From Nocardioides sediminis (lineage in GTDB: Bacteria; Actinomycetota; Actinomycetes; Propionibacteriales; Nocardioidaceae): a DNA stretch of 64,000 bases. Positions 22,900-30,727 of this stretch are shown one piece after another. The translations under genes and the position numbers were made by a program. The stretch's first letter is position 1, and each line of letters starts with the position of its first letter. Location: positions 248,001-312,000 of the forward strand of contig NZ_PZYZ01000006.1 of the NCBI RefSeq assembly GCF_003047295.1, given 5' to 3'. Under the pieces are notes generated by a model. The model saw nothing but the letters and a program-made list of their open reading frames with translations. It was not told the DNA's origin and made no database searches.

Positions 22900-24401
22900 T
22901 GAGCGAGTTCAAGCTGCCCGACGTCGGTGAGGGACTCACCGAGGCCGAGATCGTGTCGTGGAAGGTCAAGGCCGGCGACTCGGTCGAGATCAACGACATC
23001 ATCGTGGAGATCGAGACCGCGAAGTCCATCGTCGAGCTGCCGTCGCCGTTCGCCGGCACGGTGCTCGCCCTGATGGTCGACGAGGGCGAGATGGTGCAGG
23101 TCGGCACGCCGATCATCTCCATCGGCTCGGCCGACGAGGCCGCGCCGGCCCCGGCCGCCCCGGCGGCTCCCGCCGCGCCCGCGGTCGACCTCTCCGACAT
23201 GGACCTCTCCAACCCGGCCGCGTCCGGCGGCGGTGAGGGCGAGTCGCTGGTCGGTCGCAACAAGGCGGAGCGCGGCCCGCAGCGCCGGGCCCGCAAGGGG
23301 GCGGCGACGCCCGCCACCGCGGCCGGCGCCCAGACCCAGATGCAGGTCCAGGGCGCGTTCGCCCCGGGCGGCGCGCAGACCGACGAGGTCTCCGCCGTCG
23401 ACGAGCCCGCCGTCCCGGCCCGGTCCGCCGCTCCGGCACGCGCTGCCGAACCGGCGCCCGCCCTGGTGCCGGCCGCCGCGCAGACCGCGCGCGCCGACGT
23501 ACGCGCCCTGGCCAAGCCGCCGGTCCGCAAGCTGGCCAAGGACCTCGGCGTCGACCTGACGATGCTGACCGGCTCGGGCTCCGGCGGCGTCATCACCCGC
23601 GCGGACGTCGAGTCCGCGGCCGGCTCGTCGACGCCCGCGGGCGCGGCGCACGACGGCGGGCTCACGTCCGCCGCCGTCCGCGACGTCCGGGGCGCCGGTG
23701 AGCGGGAGACGCGCGAGCCGGTCAAGGGCGTGCGCAAGATGATGGCGCAGGCGATGAGCCAGTCGGCCTTCACCAGCCCGCACGTGACCGAGTGGATCAC
23801 CGTCGACGTCACCGCCACGATGCAGCTCGTCGAGCGGCTCAAGGGGCGGCGGGAGCTCAAGGACGTGCGCGTCAGCCCGCTGCTGGTGCTGGCCCGCGCG
23901 GTGCTGCTGGCGATGAAGCGCACCCCGGAGATCAACTCCTGGTGGGACGACGCGGCGCAGGAGGTCGTCTACAAGAACTACGTCAACCTCGGCATCGCCG
24001 CGGCCACCCCGCGCGGGCTGGTCGTGCCCAACGTCAAGGACGCCGACTCGATGTCGATGGTCGAGCTGGCCGGTGCCCTGTCCGAGCTCACCGCCACGGC
24101 GCGCGACGGCAAGACCCAGCCGGCCGAGATGGCCGGCGGGACGTTCACGATCACCAACGTGGGTGTCTTCGGCGTCGACGCCGGCACGCCGATCATCAAC
24201 CCGGGCGAGTCCGCGATCCTGTGCTTCGGCGCGATCAACAAGCGGCCGTGGGTCTCCGCCGAGGGCGAGATCGTCGTGCGCGACGTGACCACGCTGGCGC
24301 TGTCGTTCGACCACCGGCACATCGACGGGGAGAAGGGCTCGCGCTTCCTCGCGGACGTGGCCGGCATCCTCGAGGACCCGGCGAGCGCCCTGCTCTTCTG
24401 A
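22899..24401 (+). CDS. Dihydrolipoamide acyltransferase E2 component
   Basis: Core acyltransferase of 500 aa. Domain order: one lipoyl domain (residues 1 to about 78; Lys42 in EIETAKSIVE is the lipoylation site), a long Ala/Pro-rich swinging linker, a peripheral subunit-binding domain (about 200-240; VRKLAKDLGVDLTMLTGSGSGG), another linker, and the catalytic domain (about 275-500) ending with the FDHRHIDG active-site motif. A single lipoyl domain fits branched-chain or alternative pyruvate complexes rather than the multi-lipoyl SucB-type of some actinobacteria. It is the last gene of the operon; the stop is followed by the family C inverted repeat. Confidence 0.93.
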   Translation: MSEFKLPDVGEGLTEAEIVSWKVKAGDSVEINDIIVEIETAKSIVELPSPFAGTVLALMVDEGEMVQVGTPIISIGSADEAAPAPAAPAAPAAPAVDLSDMDLSNPAASGGGEGESLVGRNKAERGPQRRARKGAATPATAAGAQTQMQVQGAFAPGGAQTDEVSAVDEPAVPARSAAPARAAEPAPALVPAAAQTARADVRALAKPPVRKLAKDLGVDLTMLTGSGSGGVITRADVESAAGSSTPAGAAHDGGLTSAAVRDVRGAGERETREPVKGVRKMMAQAMSQSAFTSPHVTEWITVDVTATMQLVERLKGRRELKDVRVSPLLVLARAVLLAMKRTPEINSWWDDAAQEVVYKNYVNLGIAAATPRGLVVPNVKDADSMSMVELAGALSELTATARDGKTQPAEMAGGTFTITNVGVFGVDAGTPIINPGESAILCFGAINKRPWVSAEGEIVVRDVTTLALSFDHRHIDGEKGSRFLADVAGILEDPASALLF

Positions 24402-24433
24402 TCGACCTCCCCCCTTTCGTCGCGCTGAACGGC

Positions 24434-24550
24434 GCCGACCGGGCGGTTCCTGTGCGTACGCCGCGCGCGGACGCGCCCGGTCGGCGCGCGCCAGCGGGCA
24501 GGAACCGCCCGGTCGGCGAGTCCCAGCGGTACAAAAGTGCCCGGTCGCGT
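24434..24550. repeat. Family C repeat with 19-bp perfect inverted arms
   Basis: GCCGACCGGGCGGTTCCTG (24434-24452) and its exact complement CAGGAACCGCCCGGTCGGC (24499-24517) are separated by 46 bp, followed by a degenerate third unit ending GTGCCCGGTCGC. The element fills the gap between the convergent E2 and epimerase stops and shares its core with the tandem repeat at 1718-1802. It could form a long cruciform or act as a bidirectional terminator. Confidence 0.85.
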
Positions 24551-25501
24551 TCAGCGGAAGGACCAGGCCGCGAGGACTTCCGCCTCGCGCTCGGGCGTGA
24601 GGGCGACGACCGGGCCGCCGAGGGTGTCGCGCGCCGTGTCGCCGATCGGCCGCAGCCGCAGCCCGGCGTCGAGGGCCGGGCCCGGGTCGTGCGACATCAT
24701 CCCGTCGTGGTCGGGCCGCGGGAGCCACAGCGGAACCGAGCCCTCGCCGGCCCACGGCTGGACGCCCTGCTCCTCGAGGAACGCTGACTCCACCCAGGTG
24801 AGCAGGGGCGCGGGTGACCCGACGCCGGTCGCCACCTCGGCGAGCAGGTCGCCGAGGGCCATGGGGCGGCCGACGCCGTCGAAGACCCCGGTCGTCCGGG
24901 CGGCGCAGACGTCGAGGATCCACGCCGCCAGGTCGCGCACGTCGATCACCTGCACGACGTCGTCGGGGGTTCCGGGGGCGAGCACCTCGCCGCCGCGGGC
25001 CAGTCGTTCCGGCCAGTAGGTGAACCGGCCGGTCGTGTCACCCGGTCCCACGATCAGCCCCGGCCGCACCACCATCGACGAGGCGGCACCCGAGGCCACC
25101 AGCGACTCGCAGGCGACCTTCATCCCGCCGTACGCATCCGGGCTCCCCGTCGGGTCGACGTCCTCCTCGATCGGGTCGACCAGCGGCTCCATCGCGGGGG
25201 ACGTGTTGTCGGCGTAGACGTTGATCGTGGACACGAAGACCCAGTGCGCGTCCGGGACGGCCGCGACCGCCCGGCGCACGTGCGAGGGCAGGCGCGCGAC
25301 GTCGACGACCGCGTCCCACGTGCCTCCGGAGAGCTCGGGAGGCGCCTCCTCCCCGCGGTCCCACCGCAGGTGCGTCGCACCCTCCGGCACGCTCCCCGAC
25401 TCGCCCCGGCACGCGCAGGTCACCTCCCAGCCCCGGGCCACCGCCTGGGCCGCGACCTCGCGGGAGAGGAACCGGGTACCGCCGAGCACGAGGAGCTTCA
25501 T
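24551..25501 (-). CDS. NAD-dependent epimerase/reductase family protein
   Basis: Extended short-chain dehydrogenase-like protein of 316 aa. The N-terminal nucleotide fold reads KLLVLGGTRFLSREVA, with the atypical GGTxFLS fingerprint seen in a reductase subgroup close to isoflavone reductase/CSP41-like proteins. The FVSTINVYA strand is followed by DAYGGMKVACE, which keeps the catalytic Tyr and Lys of the YxxxK motif. The role is unknown. ATG 25501 opens the fold directly. The stop abuts the family C repeat. Confidence 0.8.
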   Translation of the reverse strand: MKLLVLGGTRFLSREVAAQAVARGWEVTCACRGESGSVPEGATHLRWDRGEEAPPELSGGTWDAVVDVARLPSHVRRAVAAVPDAHWVFVSTINVYADNTSPAMEPLVDPIEEDVDPTGSPDAYGGMKVACESLVASGAASSMVVRPGLIVGPGDTTGRFTYWPERLARGGEVLAPGTPDDVVQVIDVRDLAAWILDVCAARTTGVFDGVGRPMALGDLLAEVATGVGSPAPLLTWVESAFLEEQGVQPWAGEGSVPLWLPRPDHDGMMSHDPGPALDAGLRLRPIGDTARDTLGGPVVALTPEREAEVLAAWSFR

Positions 25502-25572
25502 GCCTCCACCCCACCCGTCGGCGGGGCGCCCGGGCAAGGGCGTTCGCCGCGAGCGGAACCGGACGCCCACCC

Positions 25573-25640
25573 GCGGATAGTTTGGGACGATATGGGTGGA
25601 AATGGCGCGGGAATCCACCCAGATCGTCCCCGACTACCCA
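25573..25640. repeat. Inverted repeat family B, copy 1
   Basis: Imperfect outer arms (ATAGTTTGGGACGAT at the left, ATCGTCCCCGACTACCC at the right) surround a different inner hairpin, GGGTGGA ... TCCACCC. The outer arms match the copy at 30595-30660. It lies between the divergent-side start of the epimerase gene and the end of the M1 peptidase gene. Confidence 0.8.
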
Positions 25641-25669
25641 GCGGAGGGGGCAGGCCGGCCGGGATCCGA

Positions 25670-27157
25670 TCAGCCGCCGAGGAGGCCCTCCGGCGGCGTG
25701 GTCGACCCGGTGATCCAGGCGTCGAAGAAGCGCGTCAGCTCCAGCCCGCTCTCGGCCTCCCAGTGGTCGAAGGCCTGCTGCCGGGTCACCGAGGTGTTGT
25801 CGTGGGCGGCCAGCCAGGAGCGGGCGATCTCGAAGAACTTCTCGTCGCCGAGCTCGCGCCGCAGCTCGTCCCACATGACCGCCGGCGACCAGTAGATGTT
25901 CGACCCGCCGAACTGGCGGGGGTCGTAGTCGCCCGGCGGGCCGTACTCGTCGCGCAGCCGCTGGTCCTCGGCGCGCCACGCGTCGACGATCCGGGCGACG
26001 TCGAAGCCGCCGCGGTCGGCCTCGTAGAGCGCCTGCATCAGCATCGTCATGCCCTCGTTGAGCCACACGTCGCTCCAGTCGGCGGGCGAGACCTGGTCGC
26101 CGTACCACTGGTGCACGACCTCGTGCAGGATCACCGGCGCCGAGCGCACGTAGTCGTTGTTGCCCAGCGTCACCATCGTCTGGGTCTCCATCGCGCTCTG
26201 CGAGTCGGTGAGCACCAGGCCCAGCGAGCTGAACGGGTAGGGCCCGAGTCGCTGCTCGACCCAGTCGACGGTCTTGGCGGCCACCTTGAGGTCGTCGTAC
26301 GCGCCCGGCAGCCCGCGCGGGATCCAGTAGTCGACCGGCATGCCGCTCGCGGTGCGGTTGGAGCGGTGGGTGTAGTCGCCGATGGCGAGGGTGATCAGGT
26401 ACGACGACGCCGGCTCGTCGAGCTGCCAGCGCGTGGTGGTCACGTCCCCGCCGTCCTCGGATGACGTCGAGGTCGAGACGAGCCGCCCGTTGGCGACCCC
26501 GGACCACGGAGCGGGCACAGTGACGCTGATGTCGTAGAGCGCCTTGTCGGACGGCTGGTCGTTGACCGGATACCACGAGTAGGCGCCGTAGGGCTCCTGC
26601 ATCGTCCACACCTCGCCGCGGTCGGTGACGGTGAAGCCGACGGTGGAGAAGTCGCGGCGGGTGGTCGGCGCGGGCACGGGGCGCGGGCTGCCGCCATAGG
26701 TCACGACGAGCTCGTGCCGGTCGCCCTCGGTGAGCGGGGAGCGGACCACGAGGTCCTTGCCCCGGTGCGCGTACGCCGCGTCCTCGCCGTCGAGCGTCAC
26801 CTCCGAGACGTCGAGGGCGGGGCCCAGGTCGAGGCGGAAGGTCCGGGTGTCGCGCGCCGCGCGGAAGGTCACGGTCGCGGAGCCGAAGAGGGTGCGGTCG
26901 GCGGGGGCCCACGCCAGGTCGAGGTCGTAGTGGAGCGCGTCGACGTCGGGGTGCCCGACGTCGGGGTAGACCGAGTCCTCGACCGGGGTGCTCTCCGCCA
27001 GCGCGAGGTCGGGCTCGACGGCCGCGGCGGTGGGCGCGGAGACCGCAGGCTCGACCTCGGGGGAGGGGGACGGCGACGGGGGGGACCCCGTGCACGCGGT
27101 GAGGCCGACCAGCCCGGCGACGGCGAGCGCCGCCGTACGGCTGCGCAGGCCCCTCAC
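25670..27157 (-). CDS. M1-family zinc metalloaminopeptidase lipoprotein
   Basis: Exported peptidase of 495 aa. A signal peptide with lipobox LTAC (residues 19-22) and a Ser/Pro spacer precede the M1 N-terminal beta domain and a catalytic domain with HEVVHQW, then NEG 17 residues later, giving the HExxH-x18-E zinc site (the first motif is HEVVH). Both zinc ligands and the catalytic Glu are present, so it should be active at the cell surface. The GTG overlaps the stop of the upstream ECF sigma gene (GTGA), an unusual sigma-peptidase operon. Confidence 0.9.
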   Translation of the reverse strand: MRGLRSRTAALAVAGLVGLTACTGSPPSPSPSPEVEPAVSAPTAAAVEPDLALAESTPVEDSVYPDVGHPDVDALHYDLDLAWAPADRTLFGSATVTFRAARDTRTFRLDLGPALDVSEVTLDGEDAAYAHRGKDLVVRSPLTEGDRHELVVTYGGSPRPVPAPTTRRDFSTVGFTVTDRGEVWTMQEPYGAYSWYPVNDQPSDKALYDISVTVPAPWSGVANGRLVSTSTSSEDGGDVTTTRWQLDEPASSYLITLAIGDYTHRSNRTASGMPVDYWIPRGLPGAYDDLKVAAKTVDWVEQRLGPYPFSSLGLVLTDSQSAMETQTMVTLGNNDYVRSAPVILHEVVHQWYGDQVSPADWSDVWLNEGMTMLMQALYEADRGGFDVARIVDAWRAEDQRLRDEYGPPGDYDPRQFGGSNIYWSPAVMWDELRRELGDEKFFEIARSWLAAHDNTSVTRQQAFDHWEAESGLELTRFFDAWITGSTTPPEGLLGG

Positions 27158-27705
27158 GCCTCACCCCGCAGCAGCGGCCGGGCGAGCTTGCGGCCGTGGT
27201 GGATCTGCGCCTTGACCGTGCCCAGCGGCGCACCCACCTGGGCGGCGATCTCGTCGTAGGGGAGGCCGTAGACGTCGCGCAGCATCAGCGGCTCGACGTA
27301 CTGCGGGTGGTCGCGCTCGATCGTCTCCATGGCCTCGAGCAGGTCGAGGCGGGTGCCGGCGATGACCGAGGTGGTGCGCGGGTCCGGGCGCTCGTGGTGG
27401 TGCATGCCTTCGAAGTCGGTGGGGACGGCCTGATTCTTGAGCCGCCGGTAGGTCGAGCGTGCGCTGTTCAGCGCCACGACGTGCAGCCAGGTGGTGAAAC
27501 GGCCGCGGCCGTCCCACGAGCCGATCTTGGTGGCGATGTTGAGCAGCGCCTCCTGGCAGGCGTCCTCGGCGTCGCCGGAGTAGGGGAGCACGCCGCGGCA
27601 CACGTTGAGGGCGCGCGGCCGGACGGCTCCGAGCAGCGCCTCGAGGGCGTCGCGATCCCCGTCGCGGGCGCGCCGAGCGAGGTCGTCGATGTCGTCTGGC
27701 GTCAC
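27154..27705 (-). CDS. ECF-family RNA polymerase sigma factor
   Basis: Sigma factor of 183 aa with region 2 (GDAEDACQEALLNIATKIGSWDGRGRFTTWL is its recognisable core) and region 4 (MLRDVYGLPYDEIAAQVGAPLGTVKAQIHHGR). No anti-sigma factor is adjacent; instead it is translationally coupled to the M1 peptidase and is divergent, across only 17 bp, from a Ser/Thr kinase gene. Ser/Thr-kinase-linked ECF factors are known in which phosphorylation replaces the anti-sigma factor; that is a possibility here. Confidence 0.92.
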   Translation of the reverse strand: MTPDDIDDLARRARDGDRDALEALLGAVRPRALNVCRGVLPYSGDAEDACQEALLNIATKIGSWDGRGRFTTWLHVVALNSARSTYRRLKNQAVPTDFEGMHHHERPDPRTTSVIAGTRLDLLEAMETIERDHPQYVEPLMLRDVYGLPYDEIAAQVGAPLGTVKAQIHHGRKLARPLLRGEA

Positions 27706-27725
27706 ACCTGCAACATAATGCAGTG
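27706..27725. promoter_or_regulatory. Very short divergent promoter/operator region
   Basis: The ECF sigma and kinase start codons are only 17 bp apart. The gap holds the inverted repeat CTGCA-ACATAA-TGCAG (27708-27723). CATAAT lies 6 nt before the GTG at 27726 on the plus strand, and TATGTT lies 6 nt before the GTG at 27705 on the minus strand. Both genes therefore appear to start leaderless from overlapping promoters. Confidence 0.6.
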
Positions 27726-29261
27726 GTGTCGACTCCCTCGCTCCTCGGTCGCTACCCGGTGCGGCGACGCCTCGGGGCCGGGGCGTTCGCGACCGTGTGG
27801 CTCGCGCACGACGACCAGCTCGACTCCCCGGTCGCGATCAAGGTGCTGGCCGACAACTGGACCGAGGACCTGCACGTCCGTCAGCGGTTCCTCGAGGAGG
27901 GCCGCTTCCTGCGCCGTGTCGAGTCGCCGCACGTCGTGAGCGTGTACGACGCCGGGGAGCTGCCCGACGGGCGCCCCTTCCTCGTCATGTCGTACGCCGA
28001 CCAGGGCACCCTCGCGGACCGGCTCGAGCTCGCGCCGCTCACCCGCGCGCAGGCCGTGCACGTGGTGGCGCAGGCCGGGGCCGGACTGCACGCGCTGCAC
28101 CAGCGCGGGGTCCTGCACCGCGACATCAAGCCCGCCAACGTCCTCTTCCGCACCGTCGAGCTCGACGGCCACAGCCGGGTCACCGCGATGGTCGGCGACC
28201 TCGGGCTGGGCAAGGCGATGGACATGTCCTCGCGGTTGACGATGATCGGCGGCACGCCGCAGTTCGTCGCGCCCGAGCAGGCGCGCGGCGAGGCGCTGGA
28301 CGCGCGGGCCGACCAGTTCTCGCTGGCGGCTGTCACCTACCTGCTGCTCGCCGGCCGCGCGCCGTACGACCACACGTCGCTCATCGCGGCCGCCGAGCCG
28401 GCGCCCGCGCCGCCGATGGGCGGCGGGCTGCCGGACGCCGTGGAGGCCGCCGTGCACCGCGGCCTGGCCGTCGACCGGGAGGACCGCTTCCCCGACGTGC
28501 CGGCCTTCGTCGCCGCGCTGACCGCCGCCCTCGACGAGACCTTCGACGGGGCGGACGAGCCGCCCACGGCATGGATCCCCACGGACCCGAGCCTGACCCG
28601 GGTGGCCGGCCTGCCCGTGCCGTCGGGCGAGGCCCCGGCAGGCGTCGGCAGCTCGGCGAGTGGCCCGGACACGACGGGCGGGACCTCCGGCACCGCCGGT
28701 CCCGCCTCGGCGGCCGCCAAGATGCCCATGACGTCGACCGCGCGCCGCCGCTGGGCGCTGGTCGGCGTGGCAGCGCTCGTCATCGGGCTCGGCGGAGGCT
28801 TCGCGCTCGAGCGCACGGGCACCGTCGAGCAGAGGCTGGTCGACGCGAACGGGACGATCTCGGTGACGGTCCCGGCGGACTGGACGGCGGCGGTGGACGA
28901 CGGTGGCTGGACGCCCCCCTACTCATCCCGGGAGTATGCCGCGATCTCCGCCGGCACCGCCGAGGACTGGAACGGTGACGAGGAACCCGGTCACGGGGTC
29001 TTCGTCGGACTCATGCGCGGCTACGACCTGCCGACGACGTTGCCGCAGCACCCGGAGTGCGAGGAGACCCGGCCGACGAGCCGCGGCGTGCGCGAGCAGT
29101 CGATGACGGTGGTCTCCACCGGGTGCTCCGACGACGGGGTGACGGTGGAACGGGTCGTGCAGGCGACCGCCGACCAGCTGCTCTGGGTGCAGGTGCGCTC
29201 GGCCGACCAGGGAACCGCCAACAAGGTGCTGGACTCGGTCGAGCTGTACGGCTTGCTGTGA
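27723..29261 (+). CDS. Transmembrane serine/threonine protein kinase
   Basis: Protein of 512 aa. Kinase domain at residues 9 to about 280: GAGAFATV glycine loop, VAIK with Lys40, catalytic HRDIKPAN, and a metal-binding loop that reads GDLG instead of the usual DFG. A Ser/Thr/Gly linker leads to one membrane segment (about 340-362) and an extracytoplasmic domain of about 150 aa containing four Cys. This resembles PknB-type topology, with a non-PASTA sensor. Start is GTG 27723 or, with better -10 spacing, GTG 27726. It is divergent from the ECF sigma gene at 17 bp and may regulate it. Confidence 0.9.
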   Translation: MVSTPSLLGRYPVRRRLGAGAFATVWLAHDDQLDSPVAIKVLADNWTEDLHVRQRFLEEGRFLRRVESPHVVSVYDAGELPDGRPFLVMSYADQGTLADRLELAPLTRAQAVHVVAQAGAGLHALHQRGVLHRDIKPANVLFRTVELDGHSRVTAMVGDLGLGKAMDMSSRLTMIGGTPQFVAPEQARGEALDARADQFSLAAVTYLLLAGRAPYDHTSLIAAAEPAPAPPMGGGLPDAVEAAVHRGLAVDREDRFPDVPAFVAALTAALDETFDGADEPPTAWIPTDPSLTRVAGLPVPSGEAPAGVGSSASGPDTTGGTSGTAGPASAAAKMPMTSTARRRWALVGVAALVIGLGGGFALERTGTVEQRLVDANGTISVTVPADWTAAVDDGGWTPPYSSREYAAISAGTAEDWNGDEEPGHGVFVGLMRGYDLPTTLPQHPECEETRPTSRGVREQSMTVVSTGCSDDGVTVERVVQATADQLLWVQVRSADQGTANKVLDSVELYGLL

Positions 29262-29276
29262 CCCTCGGGCGGGCCG

Positions 29277-29921
29277 TCAGGCACCGTCCTCGGCGAGGCG
29301 CATCCCGGCGGTCACGCGGGAGATGAGCTGCGCCGCCCCGCGGGCGTCCATCTCGCGGCCGGTCACCGCCACCTCGACCTCGGCGACGCCGGTGCCACGC
29401 ATGTCGAGCCACGCCAGGAACCCGTGCCGCGGGAATCCGTCGGAGACGTAGGTGAACTCGAGGGTGGAGGCGGTGCGCTCCTCGATGGTGAAGCGCTCCT
29501 TCTCGTCCTGCAGGTCGCCGATCCGGTCGCTGATGGTCTCGGCGATGGTGTCCTCCCGGGACACGACGTTCTCGACGCGCAGGATGAAGGTGTCGGCCGG
29601 GTTGTTGGGCTTCTTCCACTTGGCCTCGTTGTTGCCGTTGCCGAGGCGCGCCCAGCCGACGGGAACGGGGTGCGCCAGTCGCAGCCCGCCGTTGCCGAGG
29701 CGGGCGTCGCGCATCGGCAGGTCGGTGCCCAGCGCAGGCACGGAGGGGGAGGCGTTGGCCGAGGGCAGCGGGTCCACCGGGACGCGCGGGTCGCTGGCGA
29801 CCACGGGCTCGGGTGCCCCGGACGTGGCGGGGACCGGCTCGAACGCCGACGCGGCGGCGTACCCCGCGACGACGCCCGTGACCAGCAGCGCCACGGCTGC
29901 GGCCATCCCCCTCCACCTCAT
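29277..29921 (-). CDS. Membrane-anchored extracytoplasmic protein, 214 aa
   Basis: One N-terminal hydrophobic segment (MAAAVALLVTGVVAGYAAAS) followed by a Pro/Ser-rich spacer and a domain of about 140 aa with a mixed beta pattern (ADTFILRVENVV, RFTIEERTASTLEFTYVSDG). Its C-terminal domain resembles in size and tone the extracellular domain of the neighbouring kinase, which it faces tail to tail, 15 bp apart. ATG 29921 is preceded by TACCCT at 7 nt. Family not recognised. Confidence 0.6.
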   Translation of the reverse strand: MRWRGMAAAVALLVTGVVAGYAAASAFEPVPATSGAPEPVVASDPRVPVDPLPSANASPSVPALGTDLPMRDARLGNGGLRLAHPVPVGWARLGNGNNEAKWKKPNNPADTFILRVENVVSREDTIAETISDRIGDLQDEKERFTIEERTASTLEFTYVSDGFPRHGFLAWLDMRGTGVAEVEVAVTGREMDARGAAQLISRVTAGMRLAEDGA

Positions 29922-29928
29922 GCGGACG

Positions 29929-29934
29929 AGGGTA
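29929..29934 (-). promoter_or_regulatory. -10-like hexamer, leaderless start of the 29277-29921 gene
   Basis: TACCCT on the minus strand, 7 nt before the ATG at 29921. Confidence 0.5.
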
Positions 29935-29949
29935 GGCGACGCACCCACC

Positions 29950-29955
29950 TAGGAT
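29950..29955 (+). promoter_or_regulatory. -10-like hexamer before the sulfotransferase gene
   Basis: TAGGAT, 6 nt before the GTG at 29962; only 15 bp from the divergent hexamer at 29929-29934. Confidence 0.5.
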
Positions 29956-29961
29956 GACGCC

Positions 29962-30579
29962 GTGATGGTCTCCCGGGAGCACCGGTTCGTCTTCATCCAC
30001 GTCCAGAAGACCGGTGGCAGCGCGGTCTCGCGCACGCTGGAGGCCTCGATGCCGGACCTGGCCCCCGTCCCGGGCACCAAGCACATCAAGCTCGGCGCCG
30101 CGCTCGAGCGCTTCCCCGAGCTCGCCGGCTTCTTCACCATGGGGTTCGTCCGCAACCCCTGGGAGCGGCTGCACTCCTGGCACTCGATGATCCTGCGGCG
30201 CCGTGACGGAGTTGCCGAGGGCACGTACGACGCGGAGCTGTTCGCGCGCAACGAGTTCTGGCAGCGGGTGGTCGCCGACTTCGAGGACTTCGAGTCGTTC
30301 GTGCTCGAGGGCACGCGACGGCTGCCCCGGCTGCGGGTGCCGCAGGTCGACTACCTGGTCAGCGACCGCGGGCGGGCGGACTTCGTCGGGCGCACCGAGA
30401 ACCTCGACGACGACCTGCGGCGCGGGCTGGCGCTCGCGGGCCTGCCGGCGCCGGCCACGGTCGAGCGGACCAACGCCGGACCGAGGTCGGACCACCGCGA
30501 GCACTACACGCCCGCGATGCGCGACCGGGTGGCCGAGATCGCGGCGCGGGACATCGCGGAGTTCGGCTACACGTTCTGA
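29962..30579 (+). CDS. Sulfotransferase family protein
   Basis: Protein of 205 aa with the PAPS-binding signature: the phosphosulfate loop FIHVQKTGGSAV at residues 11-22 and the 3'-phosphate loop GFVRNPWERLHSW at about 60-72. It resembles the Sulfotransfer_2 family, which sulfates carbohydrates or small molecules in actinobacteria. Both binding loops are intact. The start is GTG 29962 (leaderless spacing) or ATG 29965. No obvious substrate pathway nearby. Confidence 0.85.
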   Translation: MMVSREHRFVFIHVQKTGGSAVSRTLEASMPDLAPVPGTKHIKLGAALERFPELAGFFTMGFVRNPWERLHSWHSMILRRRDGVAEGTYDAELFARNEFWQRVVADFEDFESFVLEGTRRLPRLRVPQVDYLVSDRGRADFVGRTENLDDDLRRGLALAGLPAPATVERTNAGPRSDHREHYTPAMRDRVAEIAARDIAEFGYTF

Positions 30580-30594
30580 GGCTCGCCCCCCGGT

Positions 30595-30660
30595 GGGTAG
30601 TTTGGGACGAACTGGTAGGCGATTCGGCCGTTCCGCCCACGAGATCGTCCCAAACTACCC
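30595..30660. repeat. Inverted repeat family B, copy 2 (16-bp perfect arms)
   Basis: GGGTAGTTTGGGACGA (30595-30610) and its exact complement TCGTCCCAAACTACCC (30645-30660) enclose 34 bp. It follows the sulfotransferase stop by 15 bp and precedes the PaaN-like gene. Related copy at 25573-25640. Confidence 0.87.
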
Positions 30661-30727
30661 GGGTCGAGGGTGTGACAGGCGGGCGTCGCGATTGCGCGAA
30701 GACGTCACAGCGCGAGACAGTGTCCCC

